This document shows positions 35,956 to 46,062 of a stretch of DNA of 64,000 nt, in pieces; position 1 is the stretch's first letter; each line of letters begins with the position of its first letter. The stretch lies in assembly GCA_005656395.1 (NCBI GenBank), contig SRSI01000079.1, positions 310,001-374,000 of the forward strand, in the 5' to 3' direction. A program made the position numbers and the translations under genes. This DNA comes from Strongyloides papillosus (lineage: Eukaryota > Nematoda > Chromadorea > Rhabditida > Strongyloididae). The notes beneath the pieces are model-generated. The model did not search any database, was not told where the DNA came from, and saw only the letters and a program-made list of their open reading frames with translations.

Positions 35956-36723
35956 TTTTTTTCAATTGGATGAAGTTAAAATTGATTGAACTTGAAAGTC
36001 TTAGAGAGCAGGAAGCTTAGTAGCAACAGAGAAATAAAATATAATTCCTAAAAAAAGAATAATTAAAACACATAAACACGTTAAAAAGTATTAACAAATA
36101 AACAAGAAAAAGAAATGACGAATTGTAAACCCGATAAGAAGTTTAAATAATTTTTGGTTAACAGACGACCATCTTATAAAATTAAATATCATGTTTGATA
36201 TCATTTATAAAAATTGTCGTTTTAAAAATATCGCTTAAATTGATACCAACAAATTCTCTATCAACATATGTGTATAGATTGATTAAAAGAATGTTATATA
36301 CTATCCGCATAAACATTTTTATTTCTCTTTTAATCTTCACGTGAATTGCACTATGTAAAGTTCGTTTATTTTAATTATAATGACTTACATACTAACTAAG
36401 ATTTAAGTAAGAGAAGTATAAAAAACATGTATGTTGGAAGATTCCAACAACTCATAAATAAATGTTATATATGAAGGAAAACAGGAAGTTTATATAGTGA
36501 CCTGATATAGTTGTAATTAGCGTAGTTATATTATTGTAATCTAACATTTAAAAATTGTAACAAAAAACAATCCCAAAAGTTATAATTATCAACATCAAAG
36601 AACAAAAACATATTTCTAAAATAAACGCAATACTACGCAATTTATTGTCAAATACACTTGCACTATCAAAAACAGTTGGAGTATTATTGATATCTCATCG
36701 CATCGAGAAAAAAATTTTTTTAT
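35956..36723. promoter_or_regulatory. Spacer between the two ATF4-like genes
   Basis: 768 bp between the start of bZIP copy 1 and the stop of bZIP copy 2, on the same strand. It should include the promoter and 5' leader of copy 1. No further exon in phase with the bZIP frame could be found here with confidence. Confidence 0.4.
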
Positions 36724-37450
36724 TTATATATTAGCGAGTGATAAATTAAAATTATTAATTAAGAAATTTTGTATTGAATTTATTTCTGATTCCAATTCAT
36801 AAGCCATTTTTTTTAGCATTCTATTTTTTCTGCTCAACAAGTCCATCTCAAATTTATCCATTTGGAGATTGACTTTTTTCTTCAAACGGTATTTCGCTGC
36901 AGCCTTCCTGTTTTGTTGTTTTTTTCTCTCAACGATTTCTTCTTTCGTGAAGCTTGCTAATGAAACTCTTCCATGGGTGCATGTTTGTGTACCCAAACAT
37001 TCACATTTCTCCGCAGCTATCTCTGACCTGACTTCATTAATTATTGTATCAAGCCACTTCTGTATCTCACAGCACTTGTTTCTTAATCTATAAAAATTAT
37101 TTTCATTCTCATAAAACTATCTTTTAAAAAACATACACTGCACCATTATCAAGACTATGATGTTCATTACAATATTGAAAATTATTATCCTTCGAATAGG
37201 GGTGGTAAACTACAACATTAGAATCACAACAATGATCATCTTTACAACTATAATCAGAACAAATCAGTGTCATTGAATCTGTGTCTGAGCATTGTGAAAA
37301 ATTTACACTTTCAATTTCTCTTTCATTGTTTTTAATAAAATCAATCTTTTGTGGTGTTTTTAAATTATAAGATGTCTCACTTTTGACATTTTTTAAATAC
37401 TTGAATGTATTGATGTTGTTAGATGAAATAATTAAGGAGGATGAGACCAT
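36724..37450 (-). CDS. ATF4-like bZIP transcription factor, copy 2 (225 aa)
   Basis: Exon 1 is 37137-37450 and exon 2 is 36724-37087; the 49-bp intron splits a Val codon. The N-terminal half is Ser/Asn/Asp-rich with paired cysteines (CSDYSCKDDHCCDSN). The C-terminal half holds the bZIP: basic region KKQQNRKAAAKYRLKKK and a leucine zipper (LLSRKNRMLKKMAYELESEI). The basic region is of ATF4 type and similar to that of the neighbour downstream, so the two are probably diverged tandem paralogues. An ATTTTCAG lies about 20 bases before the ATG, a good spliced-leader acceptor. eIF3D lies 467 bp upstream on the same strand. The cysteine-rich N-terminal patch is not a feature I know from ATF4. Confidence 0.82.
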
Positions 37451-37917
37451 GGTTGTATGGGAGTCAAACCTGAAAATATGATGTCATTTTCGATATATAA
37501 AATTAAATATCTCCACAATCATTAAAGCTTAGGAGAATGATTTAATGTTGAATAACTATAGCGATTAGAATATCAATATTTTGTAAGATACATGTAGTTG
37601 TTATCTTGGAAATAATAATGGTAGAACTATATAACGTATCCGACTCTAAATTAGAATCTTATCACTTTAAATTTCTTTATCGGAAAAAAGTAAATAAAAT
37701 ATAATCTAATAGATTACATCGAAAGTAACAAGAAAATATTTGTGATAAAAATTTTTTTCATTATAAACGTGAATTAAGAATGTTCTAAATCTTTTCTTTA
37801 TAATCATACTAATAATTAGAACTCCAGAGATAAAAACTAAAACAATGATAATAAAATATTTTATTTTTAGAATAACACAAAAGACTTTTAATTAACATAA
37901 AATTAATCTCTCTCCCT
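37451..37917. other. Spacer between eIF3D and bZIP copy 2
   Basis: 467 bp. It holds the ATTTTCAG acceptor-like site next to the bZIP start at its left end and the eIF3D 3' UTR at its right. It is somewhat long for an operon spacer but not excluded. Confidence 0.4.
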
Positions 37918-39661
37918 TTAATCTTCCTCATCATCTGATTCATCATCACTTGTCTCAAACGCTCCCTTTGGAAGTGAATAAAATTTGAGTGTAGGTGCAA
38001 CAGGATCCTTAATCAAAAGGTACTTTCCATCAGGTTGATCCAAAGTCAACTCAACAATACTCTTAAGAATACCCCAACAATTATCTAAGTCTAAGGAAAT
38101 ATTTTGAGCCAATTCAATAGGTCTGAAGTTTTGGACACCCAAGATGCAGTGGCTAGTATTATTTTTTGGTGATGTACGGCTGACATAACCAATTTTGAGA
38201 TTATCAGTTCCAGCAAGGAGGGCCTGTAATGTCCATTTAGCGAGTTTACAGGAGTTATTTCTCATTTCCGTAGCTAGGACAGAACCTCTTTGACTTTCTA
38301 AAGATTTACGCCAATCCAAGTGACCACGCACTGTTGAATCCCATTCGTTGAAAGCTTTAATTGTAAGGAGTTGTACCTCTCCTGATGTTCCTGTTGTGAT
38401 ACCGTTGACTTCTGTTCTACATACTAGTGTCAATGGGACTCCTTTCTTTGAACTTCCTAGATTCCATTTTCTGTATTTGTATGCACAATCAAATGCACTG
38501 GTATCGTAATCATCATCAATTGGAATCTCTTCATTCTCAAATTTATATGGATCAGAATTCCTTTTCAAAACTTGGCGTTTGAAGTTTTGATTAACCAAAA
38601 GTGCCTCAGCAGCTAATTCATTGGCAGTATTTTCACCGTTTCCTTCAAAAACTGGTGGATCAGGGTGTGTCTCATTAACAGTATACTGGTCAACTGGATT
38701 AACTAAAGCGTCGGTTCTGTCACGTTTATCAAAAATAATAACATTTCCGAGCTTATGTATAACAACATCCCATGAATATACACTTCTCGTTGAACTCATC
38801 AAAGTAGCGAGAATAATATCTGTTGCAAAAATATTTCCACATTTCTCTGTAGTTAATTGTTCAATAACAGAATCATCAGTTGTTGGAACACTAATAAATG
38901 TATCACAATTTCTCTTAAGTTCAATAGAATTCTTTGGAGTAAGTCTATCGATATTTTTGTCATAATAATAAACTATACCATAACTATGGCCTTTAATGTC
39001 TTCACCATTTCCATATAATTGGTGAGAAGCTTTCTTCCTTTGTAATGTTGGGAAATCAAGGTCAACAACGTGTTTCCAGTCTGGTTGGATTTGGACAGAA
39101 GGTTGCCTAACCTTTTGGATACCACGTTCACCGAATTTCCTGTTTTGGGGACGAGCATTGGTAGTTCTGGTATTACCACCGCGTTTTTGCCAAATTTTAA
39201 ATTGCTTCATATGTTCTTTAGCGACACTCTTCTTGAGTTTTCCGCTGGATTGAATATTTTGTTTCTCATCAATATCCTTTGACATGAGTTTCTTAAATTG
39301 AATTGCATTTCTGTTACGGTAACGTTGTTGGAGAGGTTTTTGTGGTTTTGAACTGTCGACGAGTTGGAAGTTCTCATCAGCATCATGAACGTAATCAAAT
39401 TGAGAGGCAGCATTATCTTTGTTACCATAAGCACGATCTAAAAAAGAAAGATTAAAAGATATTTTAAAAAAACATACTTCTTTGAAAGAATTTCTCAACA
39501 CCAATCCAATCACTTATACGGCCAATCTTCTCACAACGGTTAAAACTTTGAAATGGAAGATCTTTAAACTGCTCCATTGGATCATGTTTCTGTTCACAAC
39601 TAGGACCCCATCCTTCGTTATTCTCAGAAATATTAAGTAAATCAAGTTTTGGAAGAGACAT
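37918..39661 (-). CDS. eif-3.D: Eukaryotic translation initiation factor 3 subunit D (eIF3D)
   Basis: Exon 1 is 39478-39661 and exon 2 is 37918-39437, with a 40-bp intron in matching phase; 567 residues, the usual length. Family landmarks run in order: the N-terminal GWGPSCEQKHDPMEQFKDLPFQSFNRCEKIGRISDW, RAYGNKDNAASQFDYVHDADENFQLVDS, the basic RNA-binding region (GGNTRTTNARPQNRKFGERG), the cap-binding core (SIELKRNCDTFISVPTTDD, IFATDIILATLMSSTRSVYSWD), and the acidic tail DDESDDEED. eIF3D is the cap-binding subunit of eIF3, which recruits 40S ribosomes and supports selective translation. A TTATTAG precedes the ATG by about 10 bases. The upstream Sds3-like gene ends only 128 bp away, so the two probably share an operon. 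Confidence 0.95.
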
Positions 39662-39789
39662 ATTAAAACAACTAATAATACTATAAAATATAAATCTCCA
39701 ACGTGCAAACAACTTTTCGTTGCGGGAAGTAATAAGGTTATGCAAAAAATTACAGTTTATTAAAAAATGAAAATATACAAATTAAAAAA

Positions 39790-40513
39790 TTATTTCTTGT
39801 TACTTGCTGCCATATGTGCCTGCATGAGTTTGATGTCTTCATCGACTTTTGTGTTGAAATCCTCTGAAAGATGAGCTAGACCAGAGAGTTGTGTTAAGAA
39901 ATGTGAGGAGGAAGGTGATACGAACGGTAAATTGTTTGGACGTGCCTCAACTTTGACGACTACCTCAGATTTTATGGAAGGTTTTACATCCTTGAATTCA
40001 GAATCGGATTTGGCTATGGGTGGATTATCCTCGAATATAGTTGCAATATCATACATCCCAAACGACTTCGCCATACTCAACAAAGCTTTTTTTTCTCCCC
40101 CTAATTTATCTAATTCCTGTTGCACTGCAGCAGCAATTTCCTCCTTCTGCCTTTTTTCGATTGTTGCATCTTCCGCATCATGCTTCCTCTTCAAAGTATC
40201 ATACTTCAATTTAGCTAGTGTCTCAACTTGTTGCAAAGCCTTATCTCGCCTATTATCACATTTTTTCATTAGCCTAACGACTTTTGGGTGGGTACCCTCT
40301 AGAATATCCTTCCTCGTTTTTGCATACTAAATAACTTATTAATACATTTTAAAAAACCTTTTACGAACATACCGTCTCACGAATGTAATTATTAAACTTG
40401 TCTCTGAAATATTGATGGATTTTTTTAACTTTTCTAATTTTTTCTAGTTTTTCTCGTCGTCGTCGAAAGGCTTCCTGAAGTTGTTCGTCATTTTCTATAT
40501 CTGGTAATGTCAT
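39790..40513 (-). CDS. Sds3/BRMS1-family protein (Sin3-HDAC corepressor subunit-like)
   Basis: Exon 1 is 40373-40513 and exon 2 is 39790-40326, with a 46-bp intron in phase 0; 225 residues. The N-terminal two thirds is a charged coiled coil: LQEAFRRRREKLEKIRKVKK, then DILEGTHPKVVRLMKKCDNRRDKAL, then KYDTLKRKHDAEDATIEKRQKEEIAAAVQQELDKL. The EGTxxxxxxxMKKxDxxxxxR segment and following coil match the Sds3-like domain of SUDS3 and BRMS1, which dimerises and scaffolds Sin3-HDAC complexes. The C-terminal third is Ser/Val-rich with short hydrophobic patches. It is the first gene of a minus-strand run followed after 128 bp by eIF3D, consistent with an operon. The family call is moderate, because coiled coils attract false similarity. 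Confidence 0.65.
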
Positions 40514-41375
40514 GTTGACTCGGAATAGTAAATAAGATAAAAAGCAAATTATCCTGTGTGTAATTTAAATTGCTGTTTACGTTACCTCGTTGGTAAAGTG
40601 TTCGTTGTATTGGATATGTAAAAGTCTATGCATCATAGAATAGACATCTCCTAGGGCAATTACTCATTATTACAGAATGAGTGATGTTGGTCTAAGCTAT
40701 AAATTGTCCTTATAAGTAATTAAAATTTTTCTTAGAAAAAATTAAAATTTTCTACATCAATTTAAAGGGAATATCAGATGATATGAAATTTAAGAGGAAA
40801 TAAAAAATTTTTCAGTGGAAATTAGTGAAATAAAAATAATAAAATTTAAAGATTCTTTTACTTAGAATTTTAATGTCAAATTGTAAATGTGTATTTTCGA
40901 AAAGTAAAGTAAAATGTTATTTTTTAAGTGTTATTTTATTTTCAAGATTTATAATATGTTGTTTCGTTCCATTTCTTAGAAAAGTATATTATTGTGATAA
41001 GATTTATAGCAAAAAATTTATTGCAATCAAAAATTTTTATCGGCGTTATAAAAGTGTAAATGTGCTATTTTGAAAGAAAATATGTCAAAAATATTTGTAC
41101 ATGGTTATATCCCAAAAAAAATTTTACCCTAAACTGTATTGGTGTTACTAAATAGTTTATGTCTTTCCTTTTCTTTTAATTTAACAAATCTCATCTTATC
41201 TTATCCGCAATATTTTACATATTTACTAAAGTCAGAATAAATGATAATAAAGACAAATTCATCTGTTGTCTTCTCCAGCTATTACACACAATAAATAAAT
41301 TGGCATTTTTAATGCTTTAAATTTATTGATCTCAAATGAAGATAAATAAGTATATTTTTTAATAAATGTTAGATA
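40514..41375. promoter_or_regulatory. Divergent region, Sds3-like gene / acetylcholine receptor copy A, including the duplicated promoter block
   Basis: From about 40975 to 41375 this sequence is repeated in front of the second receptor gene (about 45672-46062). Strongly kept stretches include CTGTATTGGTGTTACTAA, TATGTCTTTCCTTTT, TTTACATATTTAC, and ATCATCTGTTGTCTTCTCCAG (given here in part). A short upstream ORF lies at 41336-41362. The left part carries the Sds3-like promoter. Confidence 0.55.
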
Positions 41376-44300
41376 ATGAAACAATTATACTGTAATTTCT
41401 TCTTTATATTTATTTTTATTACTACTTGTCATTATATTATTTTGAATTGTGATGGAAAGAATAATTTTCCGAGGTATGCAGATCAGCTTTATGAAGATCT
41501 TATGTATATGTATAACAAACAAGTTAGACCTGTGAAAAATGCCTCTAAAGCGTTAATGGTTAACTTTGGTGCATCATTAATTAGAATTATTGATGTTGTA
41601 AGTTTTTATTAAAAACAAATTTAACAAATATTCAAAATATATTTTACCATGATTTTCTGAAGTAGTATGGCATTTCTTCGTTGTCTTGTTTTGGTTCATA
41701 GATAGAACCTGATGCTTGAACATTTGTTTGTCCATTTTGATTTCCATTAGTTATTCTCATTTCTGGTGCAAGTATTTGACTAACACCGCAGTCAGAAGCA
41801 CAATATGTACCTGGTATTCCTGGTTCTCCTGGCATACCATAATCTCCGATACCTCCTGCTTTACCTGGGAAACCTGGAGGTCCCATGGATCCTGAAGCTC
41901 CGGGGTTTCCTGGAAGGCCTGGGATATTTGAGTTTTTACCCCTTAATCCTGGTGGTCCCTTTAATCCATTTGGTCCTGGTGGTCCTTTAGGTCCTTTAAT
42001 ACCGATTCCACTGATAACAGTATCTCCTGGTGGTCCTTTAATACCTGGGAAGCCATCCATACCTTTTGTCCCTATTTGGCCTGGTTTTCCTGGTGGTCCT
42101 TCAAGTCCTGGTGATCCAGCTTCACCTGGTTCTCCAATTTGTCCAGCCAACCCTGGTGCTCCTCTCTCGCCTTGGAAACCTCTGCTACCTTTAATGATAA
42201 GAAAAAAGTTTATTTATCGTTTAGAAAAAATTAAATTACCTGGTGGGCCGGCAGGGCATATAGTACAAGGAAGTTCATCTTCAAATGAAGCCTCAATATC
42301 AAAACCATCAACTCCTGGTGCGCCTGTATTACCACTAGCTCCTGGAGCTCCATCAATACCTGGATCTCCAGCCAATCCTGGTGGTCCAACACTTGGGCAT
42401 GATAATAAAGCACATCCATTACATGTGGTTGTCTCAAAGACAGGGGAACGTGGTTTTCTAGAAAAGAATAAAATACGTGTTTTCTCTACAGATGGATCAT
42501 CGGTTTCTACAACTTCTTGACTTAGGTAGTTTCTCCATATTCTATCAGAATTTTCTTTGAATTTCATGCTGCTTTCCTCAATAAAGAAAGCATCCTTATT
42601 CAATTTAACGTTAAGCATTGGAATTGAGATTAGAATTGTAAATGTTGATACAATACTTATCACTATCGAAGCAATAGCAACAGAATAAAATATATCATGA
42701 TTATAATTAAATAGTACACTCGATTTATTCATCTTCGAGAATAATAAGTACCTTATTAAATCTCATCCTTTTATACTATTTTTTTGTCACAAAAACAATT
42801 TATAGGATATTTTTAATTTTTAGGTCATACAAATGTTACATAACTTTAAAATAGGTAATTGTTTAAAAGTAGGAAAAAATGTTTAAAGAAATAAGAGAGA
42901 TATTTAGGTCAGTTGACATTGAGTGCATCTTGTTTCAAAAATAGGATAATATAATTACAAAAATAACAAATAGATTATAAACAATAAATTAATTGATAAA
43001 ATTTGTTCTTGGATAATTTATATTCAAATTTTTTTAGGATGAAGTTAATCAAGTATTGACGACCAATTTGTGGTTAGAGATGCAATGGTTTGTTATATTG
43101 TAAGGAATGTGATTTAATGATAAAATTATAGGTACGATTACAAATTGTCGTGGGATCCAAAAAAATATAGAAATCTATCGAAGATTCATATCCCATCAGA
43201 TCAACTTTGGATTCCAGATATCTTGTTATACAATAACGCCGATGGTGAACCACACATTTCAATTAGTAGTGATGCAATTGTTTATCATACAGGATTAGTT
43301 GTGTGGAAACCCCCATCAATTTACAAGAGCTTCTGTTTTATAGGTAAAAAAATATTTTAAAAAATAAATTAACAATATTTTAAGACATTGAATTCTTCCC
43401 ATATGATTTACAAGTATGTCAAATGAAATTCGGTGGTAAGTATTGAATTTATCATTAAATTTATAAAGATTTAGGATGGACATACAGTGGATTGTTAATT
43501 AATGTACGGCCTATCGTCCCGAAGCCTGGTGATAAAATCGAAATTCGAACTGATCCCTATGGTAACAATTACCAATATTTAAAACAAGGTATGGATTTAA
43601 GTTCTTATGTTCGGAGTTTAGAGTGGGATTTGATGGAATTAGAAGCAGCGAGGCATGAACAAATTTATAGTGGATGTTGCGGACAAGATATGTATATTGA
43701 TATTACATATAATATTCGGTTGAGAAGGAAAACACTGTTTTATACTGTTAATTTAGTTATACCATGCATGTTAATTGGTAAGTCTCTTAGTTATTAAAAA
43801 TAATAAACTGTTTTTAGCCATATTAACAACTTTCGTTTTCTATATTCCACCAAATGAACACAAATGTTCGTATTCTATTTCCGTTCTTGTAGCATTGACT
43901 GTCTTTTATCTTGTCCTTATTGAACTAATCCCTCCAACATCAACAGTTATACCATTAATTGGAAAGTACCTGCTATTCACAATGTTCCTTGTAGCAACAT
44001 CAATTTTCTTATCTGTAGCATCAATTAACTTCTATCGTCGAGATGGTACAACTCACGCCATGCCAAAATGGATGCATAGAGTATTTATTCAGATTCTTCC
44101 AAAATATCTTTGTATCAAGGAACCAGATGGTTTCGATGATGACAGTAGTTTAGAAAGTGATGATGACAGTAACACAACTGATGGTCCAAATGCAGATCCA
44201 AATTCAAGACGTCCTTCTCCGTATTACTTAGCTTTTACAAATCCTCCACGTACTGGTAGTGTTGCTTTAGAAGGCTCAGAGTTAGGTGATGGGGAGATGA

Positions 44301-44682
44301 GGTTAAGTCAACTAGCTCAATTGCGTGGAATGCATAGTGATTTAATTAGGAGAATGATAAGTAATTTAGCATTTATTAGCGATCATTTTAAAGCAAAAGC
44401 CAAACAAAGTAAAGTAAGTATTTTAAGTTTTTTATTTATAAATACTTCTAGATTTCGGAGGAATGGTCATATGTTGCGATTGCAATTGATCGTCTACTTT
44501 TAATTTTTTACTCAATTATAAATATTACTGGAAGTGTACTTATCTTAACACAAGCTCCTGCTTTGTATGATACCACACAACCACTAGATATCCAACCTCC
44601 AACACAACCATTAAGTGGTGATACCTTCGGTGAGGGAAGAAATGCTACAGCAATCCTACTGGACTTAATGAATCTTGATTAA
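41376..44682 (+). CDS. Nicotinic acetylcholine receptor alpha-type subunit, tandem copy A (UNC-38-like)
   Basis: Seven exons: 41376-41597, 43038-43087, 43132-43343, 43385-43435, 43475-43777, 43818-44413 and 44452-44682; phases agree and the product is 554 residues. A signal peptide is followed by the ligand-binding domain with [15 protein letters not shown], the Cys-loop (C-13 residues-[16 protein letters not shown]) and the vicinal cysteines of an alpha subunit in loop C (YSGCCGQD). M1-M3 run from [23 protein letters not shown]2 is [22 protein letters not shown], with Ser at the pore-facing 6' position. M4 is in exon 7. The sequence is closest in my memory to the levamisole-receptor alpha subunits (UNC-38 group), which form muscle cation channels. 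Intron 1 (1,440 bp) contains a complete collagen gene on the other strand. Confidence 0.9.
41644..42732 (-). CDS. Cuticle collagen, nested in intron 1 of the receptor gene
   Basis: Exon 1 is 42240-42732 and exon 2 is 41644-42188; the 51-bp intron lies within a Gly codon in matching phase; 345 residues. The N-terminus is a nematode cuticle-collagen head: cytoplasmic stretch, a membrane or signal-anchor segment ([21 protein letters not shown]), then a basic cleavage region (FFSRKPRSP). Two cysteine-bounded Gly-X-Y blocks follow ([14 protein letters not shown]... and [10 protein letters not shown]...), then a long Gly-X-Y domain with brief breaks and the cysteine pair CASDC. It ends in a non-collagenous tail rich in Asn and Gln. 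Such collagens are secreted by hypodermis, cross-linked through cysteines and Tyr, and expressed in moult-linked waves. The gene lies entirely inside a receptor intron, antisense to it, so it must have its own promoter there. Confidence 0.93.
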
Positions 44683-46062
44683 AAAATGTTTATCGAATTT
44701 TAAAAAATAATAAAATTAATTATGATATTAGTGCATTATAAAATATAATATACGAAGCGTTCAAGAAGTTATCGGCAAAGTTTAAATAAAAATAACGTTC
44801 TTCAATGTAAACGTATGTTTATGATATTAAGCTCATTTGAAAGCATAACTTCTAATTTAACACGTTTTCTAAGAAGAATATAAAAATACTAGTTTAAAAT
44901 GCATTGATGATCATTTGAATGATCTACATTTTTTTTCATAAATTTTAAAATTTTTGAATTTTTGAAAATGACGTAACTTTTTAAAAACTTAATATTTTTT
45001 ACACTTTTAAACGCATCTGATAGTTAAACTTCTTTTCTACAACATATTTCAAATATCAATATTATATATCTATTTTAAATAAAAATATGAATACTTTTGT
45101 AAGAAGCTTTTTTTAAACAAATTTCTAACTAAAAAATTTAGGTATTTAAAAATATTAGATTTATAATAATAAAGAACAGCATATTTTCAAAAAAATAAAA
45201 TACTTTATATTAGTGATAATAATTTTGAATTTGTTCTTGGTTTTTATAGAAAAGTTAAAAGTAAGAAAAACTGATTTCTACTGTAAAAAAATGAGTATCA
45301 TTTGATGTTTAACAACTCTAGTAAAAGATAATATCTAATAACAAATCTCAAATTACCTTGTAGAAAAGATGTTAATCTATCAAATACATATAAAATTGTA
45401 ATTAAATACTAAGTTTTCAAAGGTTACGCGGTTTTAAATAATTAAACAATCATAAAAATCAAGGAAAAAAATAGAAGTCATATAAATAGTCATAACTATT
45501 TTATAAATTAATATTTGTTTATCGATCTAGAAAAATCTTTTATGTTAGAAGCTAGGCTTTCAAATGAATATAATGTTATAGAAAACATTTACATGGAAAA
45601 GAGTTATATTCATTCAAACTTTTAGAGTAACTTTTTTGACACTTTGTATATTGCTATTGGACCGTTTTTTTGAAAAGTATATTATTCTGTTAAGATTTAT
45701 AGACAAATTTTATTGCAATCTTAAATTCTTATTGGCATTGTAAAAGTGCATATGTGCAATTTCGATAAAAATATGTTGAAAATATTTTTACATGGTTATA
45801 TCTTAAAAAAATTTTACTCTGGACTGTATTGGTGTTACTAAGTAGTCTATGTCTTTCCTTTTTTTAATTTAAAAAATCTTATATTTTCTTATCCGCAAAA
45901 ATTTTACATATTTACAAAGTCAGAATAGATGATTTTGAGGACAAAATCATCTGTTGTCTTCTCCAGTTATTACACACTATAAGTAAATTGTCATTATTAA
46001 TGTTTAATATTTATTGATCTCAAATGAAGATAAATAAGTATATTTTTCGTAATTATTAAATA
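44683..46062. promoter_or_regulatory. Spacer between receptor copies A and B, with the second promoter block
   Basis: The end of unit A persists to about 44750 (a shared GCATTATAAAATATAATATA). Then comes about 0.9 kb unique to this spacer, AT-rich and without genes. From about 45672 the promoter-side sequence of copy A recurs in diverged form. A short upstream ORF, related to that of copy A, lies at 46024-46059 and stops three bases before the receptor ATG. Confidence 0.55.

Noticed and set aside
40873..41073. 66-codon open frame on the plus strand before receptor copy A
   Set aside because: Part of it lies in the duplicated promoter block, but the copy in front of receptor B does not keep the frame, so it is not conserved as coding sequence.
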